From contig WTXG01000007.1 of the NCBI GenBank assembly GCA_022496185.1, positions 186,001 to 250,000 on the forward strand: a DNA stretch of 64,000 nucleotides, written 5' to 3'. Source of the stretch: Multifurca ochricompacta. Lineage: Eukaryota; Basidiomycota; Agaricomycetes; Russulales; Russulaceae. Positions 1 to 8,904 of this stretch are shown piece by piece. The position numbers and the translations under genes were made by a program. Under the pieces are notes generated by a model that made no database searches, was not told the origin of the DNA, and was given only the letters and a program-made list of their open reading frames with translations. Every line of letters starts with the position of its first letter. The stretch's first letter is position 1.

Positions 1-508
1 CAAGACCTCTTGGAGTATATGGATGATGAGTCAAAGTTGAAGGGGCTGTTCCCTAAGACGATGTTGAGCGGAAAGTGCCGAAAGCACTGAGACAGACAAG
101 TCAAAGGTTACGAAGGGAAGTCCAGAAGACGAACACCGATGTATTCAATAAGTCGAGTCTGAGGTTTACAGCATAGCTAAGACAGACTTATATACGTAAG
201 TAGATGGGCGTCTATAGATAAGGATGTCGGAGTCATGTGGGCCCAAAGATGCGAAAGCGGACAGCGTAAAGCCTGGCTTCTGATAGGGAATTAAGTAAAT
301 GTCCGGTCGTAAAGATAAGGAGATAAGAAAGGGCAATCATAGACAAATAGTAAATATACAAGTCCAAACAATAGTCACAGGGATGGAAGCAATGCATGTG
401 AGGGGTCCCAGGAGGGGGACATAATGAGGAAATGAAGGGTTGGTGGACGGGTGGGGTCCCGGTTGGGGAGAGTGAAGAAAATAGGGCTGCTGGGCCCTGT
501 TCGTAACA
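1..508 (-). mobile_element. LTR of Ty3/gypsy family, inverted, cut by window edge
   Basis: This stretch is the near-identical reverse complement of 2194 to about 2702. Its 5' end, TGTTACGAAC read on the minus strand, lies at 508. About 70 bases of its 3' end fall outside the window. It is inverted relative to the LTR at 2194-2774, so the two are not the paired LTRs of one element. It joins integrase-coding sequence directly at about 509, and no polypurine tract precedes it. I infer either a second copy of the same family inserted into the element, or a rearrangement. The low divergence between the two LTRs suggests recent activity. Confidence 0.85.
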
Positions 509-510
509 CC

Positions 511-897
511 ACGGCTAAGTTGGCACCCCGACGTCACGGGCCCTTCTGAATCACAAGGAAATTGTCGGATGTGTCATACGAACTTGAGCTTCCCCCTGCA
601 TGGAAGATTCATCCAGTCTTCCATGCGAAGCTTCTAACACCCTACAAGGAAACATCCATTCATGGGGAAAACTTCCTGAGACCTCCACCGGACCTAGTTG
701 ATGGAGAAGCGGAGTGGGAGGTGGAGCGAATTATGAACTCCGCCTATCGAGGCCGCGGGCGCAAATTACATTACCTGATCAAGTGGAAGGGATTCCCAGA
801 CTCTGACAATTCATGGGAACCAGCCGGGAATATCTTTGCCCCGGATTTGATCACAGACTTCCACTTACGACATCCTCAGGCGCCCAAAAACAGTTAA
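511..897 (+). pseudogene. Ty3/gypsy pol fragment: integrase C-terminus with chromodomain
   Basis: The reading frame matches the typical end of a fungal Ty3/gypsy polyprotein. It has KLAPRRHGPF, a stop at 547-549 where a lysine or similar is expected, then LSDVSYELELP and IHPVFHAKLL, the integrase C-terminal beta-barrel region. A chromodomain follows, with YLIKWKGFPDSDNSWEP. Protease, reverse transcriptase, RNase H and the integrase core are absent, because the inverted LTR abuts the fragment at about 509. The natural stop is at 895-897. The chromodomain places the element among chromoviruses, which normally target heterochromatin. The in-frame stop and the truncation make this copy non-autonomous. 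Confidence 0.85.
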
Positions 898-968
898 AAG
901 GAGAGCGACCCCCGACTTTCTTCCCCCAGAACAAAGCCTCACCAGCAACGTCCTAACCACACACCAAT

Positions 969-2162
969 ATGTCTTCTTCTTTCATTGCCGCCTCTGCTGC
1001 CATCGACGCCTTTGCTGCCACTACTGTGGTTGTGGAAGCCTTTCCCTCTGCTCATCCCTCTACCCGTCCTTCCTCTCCCATCGACTACGACGCTGCCGAA
1101 GAACGCATCAAGAACCAGTCACCCAATCCGAACGATGACTTCACCCACTCCGAAGAACCCCACCCAAACGACCTCCTAGACATGGAACAAGATGATGACG
1201 TGCCCGAGTTTCCATTCTTCGCCAACAATCCAAACTCCTCCATGTACTTTCCACTAGAGATCACAATGGCTGATGGAACAAAGGGAATAGCTAAGTACAT
1301 ATTCTACACCAATGGAGGAATGGATGTTGCAGGCTGTATGAAGAAGGACGGGCCCGTTTATGGAGCCCCGGTTTATCTGGAAGAACGATACACGGGACGC
1401 CTGCATCACACGATGAGTGACGAACAACTGGGGCATCTCGCGGCCGACGACCCCCGAGCCTTTGCAATCGATGAGGTGTTGAACGACATGCGACTTCCAC
1501 GTCTCAAAGCTGAAGTAATGAGACTGCGGAAGACCCTCACACTCCGCAACACACTCAACACCCAGTACAAGGAGTATGCGAAGCAGATGACAAGGCTTAC
1601 GAGAGGCATGTTCCAAGTTGAGCAGGAATTGACGGAGATTCGAAAGAGGTTGGAAATAGGGGACGCATACCAGACCATCGCAGAGAGGTACGCTGACACG
1701 TATGCCCGACCCCTTCCCCCGCGATTGTTAGGAGCGGCACCACAACTGCTGCCTAACCGATTTGAGATGCCATGGATGCATGAGAACCCCCGAGGCGAGA
1801 CGTGCTGGCGATGTGATAGCAAGTACCACATTAGCTGGAACTGCCCCCTCAATCGCAAATGGTGCCGTCACTGCCGCAGCAACCTCCATTGGAGCAGGTT
1901 CTGCATCTTCCGGCGTTTGGGAGTTGCCCCCACCATTGTCAACCCTTCGGGATGGTGTGGGAAGTGTTTGCGACATAACGCGGGACATCGTGAACTCAAC
2001 TGTCCAGTGTACGACCTGTGTCGCCAGTGTGGACGATGCGGCCCCTACGGTTTCCTACGCACACACCAGTGCGCGGCAGACGAGACTTACACTGTGGAGG
2101 ATCGAAATCTGGCGGATGATTATGTGGATTTGGTACAAGATGATGATGGTGTGCGTTTCTAG
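969..2162 (+). CDS. Retroelement 3' ORF, tandem zinc-knuckle protein (397 aa)
   Basis: An intact ORF sits between the pol stop and the 3' LTR, in the place an env gene would occupy. The N-terminus is low-complexity Ala/Pro/Ser-rich, then acidic. A helical, charged segment at about residues 175-240 is predicted to form a coiled coil. The C-terminal third has two perfect CX2CX4HX4C knuckles (CWRCDSKYHISWNC and CRHCRSNLHWSRFC). These are followed by a CX2CX6HX4C variant (CGKCLRHNAGHRELNC) and a fourth CX2C-containing cluster. The layout resembles a Gag-like nucleic-acid-binding protein, but the position is downstream of pol. It has no stop codons although the adjacent pol is broken. It could be a duplicated or captured Gag or an accessory protein; its function is unknown. 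Confidence 0.75.
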   Translation: MSSSFIAASAAIDAFAATTVVVEAFPSAHPSTRPSSPIDYDAAEERIKNQSPNPNDDFTHSEEPHPNDLLDMEQDDDVPEFPFFANNPNSSMYFPLEITMADGTKGIAKYIFYTNGGMDVAGCMKKDGPVYGAPVYLEERYTGRLHHTMSDEQLGHLAADDPRAFAIDEVLNDMRLPRLKAEVMRLRKTLTLRNTLNTQYKEYAKQMTRLTRGMFQVEQELTEIRKRLEIGDAYQTIAERYADTYARPLPPRLLGAAPQLLPNRFEMPWMHENPRGETCWRCDSKYHISWNCPLNRKWCRHCRSNLHWSRFCIFRRLGVAPTIVNPSGWCGKCLRHNAGHRELNCPVYDLCRQCGRCGPYGFLRTHQCAADETYTVEDRNLADDYVDLVQDDDGVRF

Positions 2163-2180
2163 CTGGGTCAGCTCGAACCA

Positions 2181-2193
2181 GAAGGGAGGGTGA
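2181..2193 (+). promoter_or_regulatory. Polypurine tract before the 3' LTR
   Basis: The purine run GAAGGGAGGG followed by TGA lies directly before the LTR start TGTTACG. This is the usual plus-strand primer site of an LTR retroelement, and it confirms that the LTR at 2194 is the 3' LTR of the element carrying the chromodomain and zinc-knuckle ORFs. Confidence 0.7.
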
Positions 2194-2774
2194 TGTTACG
2201 AACAGGGCCCAGCAGCCCTATTTTCTTCACTCTCCCCAACCGGGACCCCACTCGTCCACCGACCCTTCATTTCCTCATTACGTCCCCCTCCTGGGACCCC
2301 TCACATGCATTGCTTCCATCCCTGTGACTATTGTTTGGACTTGTATATTTACTATTTGTCTATGATTGCCCTTTCTTATCTCCTTATCTTTACGACCGGA
2401 CATTTACTTAATTCCCTATCAGAAGCCAGGCTTTACGCCGTCTGCTTTCGCATCTTTGGGCCCACATGACTCCGACATCCTTATCTATAGACACCCATCT
2501 ACTTACGTATATAAGTCTGTCTTAGCTATGCTGTAAACCTCAGACTCGACTTATTGAATACATCGGTGTTCGTCTTCTGGACTTCCCTTCGTAACCTTTG
2601 ACTTGTCTGTCTCAGTGCTTTCAGCACTTTCCGCTCAACATCGTCTTAGGGAACAGCCCCTTCGACTTTGACTCATCATCCGTATACTCCAAGAGGTCTT
2701 GTTGATCTCTTATCTGATACCCTGACCCACGCTGTTGCACAAGTCGTGCGGAACATCCCACACCGGATGTAACA
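2194..2774 (+). mobile_element. 3' LTR of the Ty3/gypsy element (581 bp)
   Basis: The LTR runs from TGTTACGAAC to GGATGTAACA, with short inverted ends TGTTAC/GTAACA. It is matched in reverse by 1-508 and, in decayed form, by the solo LTR at 6983-10638. The decayed copy shows the same right end and so fixes the boundary at 2774. A TATATAAG core promoter lies at 2508-2515. No target duplication can be checked, because the other end of the element is lost. Confidence 0.85.
2508..2515 (+). promoter_or_regulatory. TATA box in LTR
   Basis: TATATAAG sits about 315 bases into the LTR, the expected position of the U3 promoter. The equivalent site in the decayed solo LTR is where the Tc1 composite inserted (TA at 7246-7247). 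Confidence 0.5.
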
Positions 2775-3024
2775 CATTCTGAGGACAGTATGTAACAATC
2801 TGTCAATCTTTCTGCCACTTGCATACTCCACCAGACCAAAGCAAGTGCTTGTGCATGGATTGACATGTTCTTCTGCACATCTGCAATGCTATCTCCAGAT
2901 AAGCACATGGTTTTCAACATGGAACATGCTGGTCCAGCCACTACTGTCAGCCTGTTGAGTTTGTCAACCTTTTCAGGATTTGTAGACTATGCTGCTATAG
3001 TAGCAAGTGAACATGTCGCTGGTA

Positions 3025-5399
3025 CAGTAGCCCACAAAACTGTTCCAATGTTTGGCCATCCTGGAGAGATTGACCTACCACACAATGAGAATAATTTCCA
3101 AAATTAGTAGAAATTGGTAGATGATAGTGTAGCATCTAAGCTTCAATTAGAGCCTATACTAATGTCAATTGAGTCAGTGGTTCATGATATATAAAATGTT
3201 TTGTGTAGCAATGTCATTGGATTGGTTTTGTGGCCTATTGCACTTATGATGGAATGGGGGTGTATGATATGGGAGGGGCTAGTTATGGCTTGAAAACTTG
3301 ATGGGAGGATGGATGGGCATATTATGTTGATAGAGGAACCCATTAACAACTTCTGAAGTGCTCTAGTCACTTCCACATCTGTGTCTGCCCTGCCAGAGGA
3401 GATAAGGCAAACAGCATGCTGAGCATTTCTCTCTGTCAGCTTCCTTGGTCTCCCTCCATTTGACTTGGGATGGTAAGGGCAGTATTTATGACCCATCTTG
3501 AGATGATAATAGTGCCATGGCCAGTCATAGTTAGTGATTGGCAGGGGTAACCCTGGGGTATACTCGTTGGTACCCGTACCTGTACCCGTACCCGTCACTG
3601 CGGGTACAGGTAACCCGCGGGTTACCCGCGGGTCACCCGTGAAAACGCGTGCAAGTTCTTTACTTGCATCGCGCATTTCGGATACCCGGCCCGGGACTTC
3701 CCGGACCAAGAAGATACACAACGCGTTTATTTGTGGCTGCTTAAGATCCCTCAATGGCTCTTGTTTTATGTTCAGAAGATTAAAATAATTCATTATTCCA
3801 TTATTATTTTATTATTCTGCTTTCAATTTTATACAAGCACAACTAAAATCCAGTATACAGAGATGATTAGATAGGATGTTATAGAACATTGATGAATAGC
3901 CTGTCAGATAACTGCACAGAATGCAAAAAAATTTAATGAACACATAGACATTGGCAGGGGTAACCCCTGGATAATTGTTTTGATACCTGGGTTACCCATA
4001 AAATGAAACGCGTGCAAGTTCTTTACTTGCATCACGCATTTCGGACAATCGGCCCGGGCCATCCCGGTCAAGGAGATATGCACTCAGACACAACGCGTTC
4101 ATTTATGGCTACTCAAGATCCCTCAAAGATTCCTATTTTATGTTCATAAGATTAAGATAATTTATTATTCCATTTTTATTTTATTATTCTAGTTTCAATT
4201 TTATACGAGCACGACTGATCTTTGCATTTCTGCGCATTTCGGATAAATGGCCCGGGCCATCCCGGTCAAGGAGATAAGCACTTGGACACAACGCGTTCAT
4301 TTATGGCTACTCAAGATTCCTCAAAAATTGTTGTTTTATGTTCAGAAGATTAAAAGGATCTTTTATTTACATTATTATTTTATTATTCTAGTTTCATTTC
4401 ATACAAGCGCGACTGTCCTGGTCCCTGGATGCACAATTCTGCGCGTTTAAGTCAACCTTCCTTAATAGGAAGGAGGTCAGACCACCATGCAATGCAATGT
4501 AGTCGCTGCCCCATGCAGCTTGTAGATACACGCGGGCCTTGTTTCAATAAAGTAATTTGATAATTAAATTATAGAATAGTCTAAAGTAGTCTAGAGAGTA
4601 TTTTAGATAGTGCCAGACCGGCAGAATTGGTCACGCGTTAATAAAACAGATGCATCATGATTTTCAAGAATGTAGATCACTGATAACAGTTTTATTTTAC
4701 ATCGCACCGTTGATCTGCTTTGATATTTTGTAGGATAACACTAGAACATATTAACATTCACCCTGTATCATACATCAGATGAGATCTTATATTTTTGTGG
4801 CTGCAGATGTGTTTTATCTTAGAAATTCTACTGATCTTGTCAATGCATAATCGGCGCCTATACCCGCCAAACCCGCCACGCGGGTACGGGTTTCCACGGG
4901 TTGGGAGCCATATACCCGTACCCGTACCCGGCAAAACCCGTGGCGCTTACCCGCGCGGGTATGAAAACCCTTGACAATCACTAGTCATAGTTGACACTTT
5001 AAGGGCAGATTTGCCTGAAGTGAGGAGGGAGACAATGTGAGTCCTTTTGGCAGCAGAGAGGGCATGCATGGTAAGAAGCAAGTGTTGTTGATGATTATTT
5101 GGTGTATGTTTAACTTATTTAACATTGTCACATGACTGTCAATGCATTTGCATGACCACCAGATACCAGTTTTGTCATCTCACATGTTGGCCACAAAACC
5201 ATTCCAATGATAATGCCTCACAAAACATTTTATATATCATGAACCACTGACTCAATTGACATTAGTATAGGCTCTAATTGAAGCTTAGATGCTACACTAT
5301 CATCTACCAATTTCTACTAAGTTTGGAAATTATTCTCATTGTGTGGTAGGTCAATCTCTCCAGGATGGCCAAACATTGGAACAGTTTTGTGGGCTACTG
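3025..5399 (-). mobile_element. Non-autonomous Tc1/mariner element, copy 1 (915 bp core, carries a hAT insertion)
   Basis: The ends are CAGTAGCCCACAAAA and its complement, flanked by TA (3023-3024 and 5400-5401). The terminal inverted repeats are about 200 bases long. Between them, on the minus strand from ATG 5069, lies only the DNA-binding half of a Tc1-type transposase. A first helix-turn-helix contains SAAKRTHIVSLLTSGKSALK, and the second part contains GGRPRKLTERNAQHAVCL. The DDE catalytic domain is absent. A hAT element at 3532-4983 interrupts it. The two transposase halves are out of frame by one base, as in both other copies, so the family spread after this lesion and must have been moved in trans. 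Confidence 0.85.
3532..4983. mobile_element. Non-autonomous hAT element, copy 1 (1452 bp)
   Basis: The terminal inverted repeats are TAGTGATTGGCAGGGG and TAGTGATTGTCAAGGG (right end read in reverse). The 8-bp target duplication is GTCATAGT, at 3524-3531 and 4984-4991. The uninterrupted target is present in the sister Tc1 copy at 8441-8448, which proves the boundaries. Both subterminal regions are crowded with TACCCG/CGGGTA hexamers, the usual form of hAT transposase-binding sites. The interior is made of three diverged repeats of about 200-270 bases starting near 3640, 3955 and 4220. No transposase is encoded. Confidence 0.9.
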
Positions 5400-5560
5400 T
5401 AAGTCTGCCTTGACTTATCTCAGCTGCCAAGTTCATTGTTTCCTCCAGCTATTCTTCTGAGATCAATGCAATTTGATGTCCTCAGGTTGTATATGCCATC
5501 TGGCTTCTTTGTTATAGAAGCCAAGCTTCCTGATCCCTTGGACCATGTTCCTGAGGCAGT

Positions 5561-6519
5561 TAGTGTTGTGACGGCCCCGGCTCAGCCTGAAGCCGCAGCT
5601 TAGGCCTGGCTTTTGGCGGCTTAGGCTTTTCAAAACTCAAGCCTGGGCTGTAGCGATGGCTTCCGGCTGGCTTAGGCCCGGCTCAGGCCCAAGCCGCGGC
5701 TTTACAGTGTCAAATCAAGTTTTAAGCTGCATTTTTTGAAGGACTTGTAGTTTACATTATATCAACCCCTAGCCACTGCTTTGGCCTTCTGCCATATTAT
5801 GTCTCCCATTTAATTCCTGTAACATAAGTTGTCTTATTTTAGCTTGTATCAATAACAGTGTTTGTAACGGGTGTTTCTATCCCACACTTGCTATGTAGAT
5901 AAGATAAGATGTTGAGATCATGGTGAAACTAAGAGTGAAAATCCAGCAAGAATACACCTATACTGAACAATTGCTAAGAGCCTACACCCCCAAGAAGACG
6001 AGATGGGATCTGCAGCATGCTACAGGGCATCTTTAAATAGGTTCTAGTACTATTCTACAAAATACCAAAGCCGATCGAGTGTGCAATGTAAATCTAATTA
6101 TTTATCAGTGGCTTTATATACAATTTAGATGTACTATATCAGCTACCAAATTAAAGTAAATGAACGTGCGCATTATCTTGCTTGTTAATGAAAGTGATTT
6201 CATCACATGATTGATCTGAGATGTATATACTCAGTATCTTAATTAATGTGAGACATGTTTTTATCTCATCAATTGTTTTATCTAAATGCGATCACAATTA
6301 TGTCAGACTACTTCTGTACCAGTATTCTGGTTCAACAGTTCGCAAAAATCCGGATAGAAAGTGTGACTCAGCCACCAAAAGCCGCGGCTTCAGGCTTTCC
6401 AAACCTGAAGCCTGAGCTGTGGGCCGCTGGAAGCCGTTTTCACAGCCTATGTCGGCCCAGCTTTTTCCGGCTCAGAAACGGCCGGCTTACGGCTTTGAGC
6501 TGAGCTGTGCACAACACTA
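5561..6519. mobile_element. Second family of non-autonomous hAT element (959 bp)
   Basis: The ends are TAGTGTTGTG and CACAACACTA, with the 8-bp duplication GAGGCAGT at 5553-5560 and 6520-6527. The first and last 150 bases are GC-rich and full of GGCTTAGGC/AAGCCGCGGCTT-type subterminal motifs. The middle is AT-rich and has no long ORF. It lies inside the VIEAK pseudogene and restores its frame when removed. The sequence differs from the 1.45-kb hAT family, so at least two hAT lineages have been active here. Confidence 0.88.
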
Positions 6520-7247
6520 GAGGCAGTATGTGAGATGTATGCATGTGGAAAACTTCTTCAGTAAGTAGATCCTCCTAGCTTCTCCTAATGTGCTACAATA
6601 TCTCAGGAAAAAGGTTCTCCATTGTGCTGTGACCAATGGATGTGATTGGATCTTCCTTCTTGTCAAGCTCAATGATGATTATGATGGGGCCTCCTATAAG
6701 CAATCCTCTATAGTTCAGTTAAGCACCACAAGGAGTCTTGATGGCCAGGTAGTGATCCCCAAGCCATGGCCTGATTTGATTGCTGGTATTTTGGCATATT
6801 GGGTGAGTTTGATGCTAATATGCAATATTGAATTGTTGATTGATTGGATGCTAAATTGAAACTTTGAAGACCTGGGAAGTGATGATTGGTTTGAAGCAGT
6901 GTAGTTGATGATACAACAACTTGTGTGCATTCAGATCTGTAAAAATTGCCTGGACTCTATTTCTGAACTTTTTGTCCTTTGATGTTATGTCTGGTGTGGG
7001 ATGTTCCACATGACTTGTGTGACAGCATTTGTTTGAGGTTTCAGATAAGAAGTCAATTGGACTTCTTGGAGTTTGGGTGGGGATGAGTCAAAGTCTAAGG
7101 GGCTGAACCTTAAGACAATGTTGAGTGGAGTGATGCCAAAAGCACCAAGGCAACTAAGTTGAAGTTCAAAGGGACTGTCCAGAAGACAAACACTGATGTA
7201 TTCAATAAGTCAAGTCTGAGGTCTACAATGTAGCTACAGTGGACTTA

Positions 7248-7940
7248 CAGTAGCCCACAAAACCATTCCAATGTTTGGCCATCCTGGAGAGATTGACCTA
7301 CCACACAATGAGAATAATTTCCAAACTTAGTAGAAATTGGTAGATGATAGTGTAGCATCTAAGCTTCAATTAGAGCCTATACTAATGTCAATTGAGTCAG
7401 TGGTTCATGATATATAAAATGTTTTGTGAGGCATTATCATTGGAACGGTTTTGTGGCCAACATGTGAGATGACAAAACTGGTATCTGGTGGTCATGGGAA
7501 TGCATTGACAGTCATGTGACAATGTTTAATAAGTTGAACACACACCAAATAATTATCAACAACACTTGCTTCTTACCATGCATGCCCTCTCTGCTGCCAA
7601 AAGGACTCACATTGTCTCCCTCCTCACTTCAGGCAAATCTGCCCTTAAAGTGTCAACTATGACTGGCCATGGCACTATTATCATCTCAAGATGGGTCATA
7701 AATACTGCCCTTACCATCCCAAGTCAAATGGAGGGAGACCAAGGAAGCTGACAGAGAGAAATGCTCAGCATGCTGTTTGCCTTATCTCCTCTGGCAGGGC
7801 AGACACAGATGTGGAAGTGACTAGAGCACTTCAGAAGTTGTTAATGGGTTCCTCTATCAACATAATATGCCCATCCATCCTCCCATCAAATTTTCAAGCC
7901 ATACCTGGACCCTCCCATATCATACACCCCCATTCTGTCA
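7248..7940 (+). mobile_element. Tc1/mariner element copy 2, right end missing
   Basis: The left terminal repeat CAGTAGCCCACAAAAC follows TA at 7246-7247. The transposase remnant starts at ATG 7578 and keeps the two DNA-binding segments, with the same one-base frame break as the other copies. Sequence homologous to copy 1 stops at 7940, where TA and the next Tc1 copy begin. The expected remainder, which starts AGTGCAATAGG in copy 1, is not present on the far side of copy 3. Confidence 0.8.
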
Positions 7941-7942
7941 TA

Positions 7943-8855
7943 CAGTAACCCACAAAACCATTCCAATGTTTAACCATCCTGAAGAGATTGACCAACCACA
8001 CCATAGGAATAATTTCCAAAATTAGTAGAAATTGGTAGATGACATTGTATCATCTAAGTGTCACTTAGAGCCTATACTGATGTCAATTGAGTCAGTGGTT
8101 CATGATATATAAAATGTTTTGTGTAGCAATGTCATTGGATTGGTTTTGTGGCCTATTGCACTTATGATGGAATGGGGGTGTATGATATGGGAGGGTCCAG
8201 GTATGGCTTGAAAATTTGATGGGAGGATGGATGGGCATATTATGTTGATAGAGGAACCCATTAACAACTTCTGAAGTACTCTAGTCACTTCCACATCTGT
8301 GTCTGCCCTGCCAGAGGAGATAAGGCAAACAGCATGCTGAGCATTTCTCTCTGTCAGCTTCCTTGGTCTCCCTCCATTTGACTTGGATGGTAAGGGCAGT
8401 ATTTATGACCCATCTTGAGATGATAATAGTGCCATGGCCAGTCATAGTTGACACTTTAAGGGCAGATTTGCCTGAAGTGAGGAGGGAGACAATGTGAGTC
8501 CTTTTGGCAGCAGAGAGGGCATGCATGGTAAGAAGCAAGTGTTGTTGATAATTATTTGGTGTGTGTTCAACTTATTAAACATTGTCACATGACTGTCAAT
8601 GCATTCCCATGACCACCAGATACCAGTTTTGTCATCTCACATGTTGGCCACAAAACCGTTCCAATGATAATGCCTCACAAAACATTTTATATATCATGAA
8701 CCACTGACTCAATTGACATTAGTATAGGCTCTAATTGAAGCTTAGATGCTACACTATCATCTACCAATTTCTACTAATTTTGGAAATTATTCTCATTGTG
8801 TGGTAGGTCAATCTCTCCAGGATGGCCAAACATTGGAATGGTTTGTGGGCTACTG
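7943..8855 (-). mobile_element. Tc1/mariner element copy 3, complete (913 bp)
   Basis: The ends are CAGTAACCCACAAAACC and GGGCTACTG, with TA at 7941-7942 and 8856-8857. Orientation is opposite to copy 2. Its length agrees with the 915-bp core of copy 1. It carries the empty hAT target GTCATAGT at 8441-8448. The transposase DNA-binding remnant is on the minus strand (from about 8526 leftward) with the shared frame break. The left terminal repeat is more diverged than the right. Confidence 0.85.
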
Positions 8856-8904
8856 TATATATGTAATCAAGCAAACATCTAAAGATAAGGATCACAGAGT
8901 CAAG

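Larger units (their letters stand above)
2865..6810 (+). pseudogene. Broken gene with VIEAK nuclease-like motif, split by Tc1 and hAT insertions
   Basis: With the Tc1-type element (3025-5399) and the hAT element (5561-6519) removed, the flanks read as one degraded protein. Its segments are LSLSTFSGFVDYAAIVASEH, then, after one frame change, SLFPPAILLRSMQFDVLR, PSGFFVIEAKLPDPLDHV, EAVCEMYACGKLLQ, and VTNGCDWIFLLVKLNDDYDG near 6630-6690. The hAT footprint rejoins the frame exactly between EAV and CEMYACG. VIEAK (5511-5525) resembles the strand-plus-lysine core of PD-(D/E)XK nuclease folds. I believe related hypothetical proteins occur in agaricomycetes, sometimes near Crinkler-like genes, but I cannot name the family. 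A stop or splice-like site follows at about 6570. Confidence 0.45.

Noticed and set aside
1254..1858. Minus-strand ORFs of 120 and 150 codons
   Set aside because: Antisense shadows of the zinc-knuckle ORF, which has clear Cys/His patterns on the plus strand.
1..2774. Complete LTR retrotransposon with paired LTRs
   Set aside because: The two LTRs are inverted, not direct, and most of pol and gag are missing, so they are not one intact element.
3182..3793. 203-codon minus-strand ORF with a Gly-Thr repeat
   Set aside because: It is a read-through from the Tc1 remnant into the hAT subterminal TACCCG array. The Gly-Thr repeat is a translation of transposase-binding hexamers.
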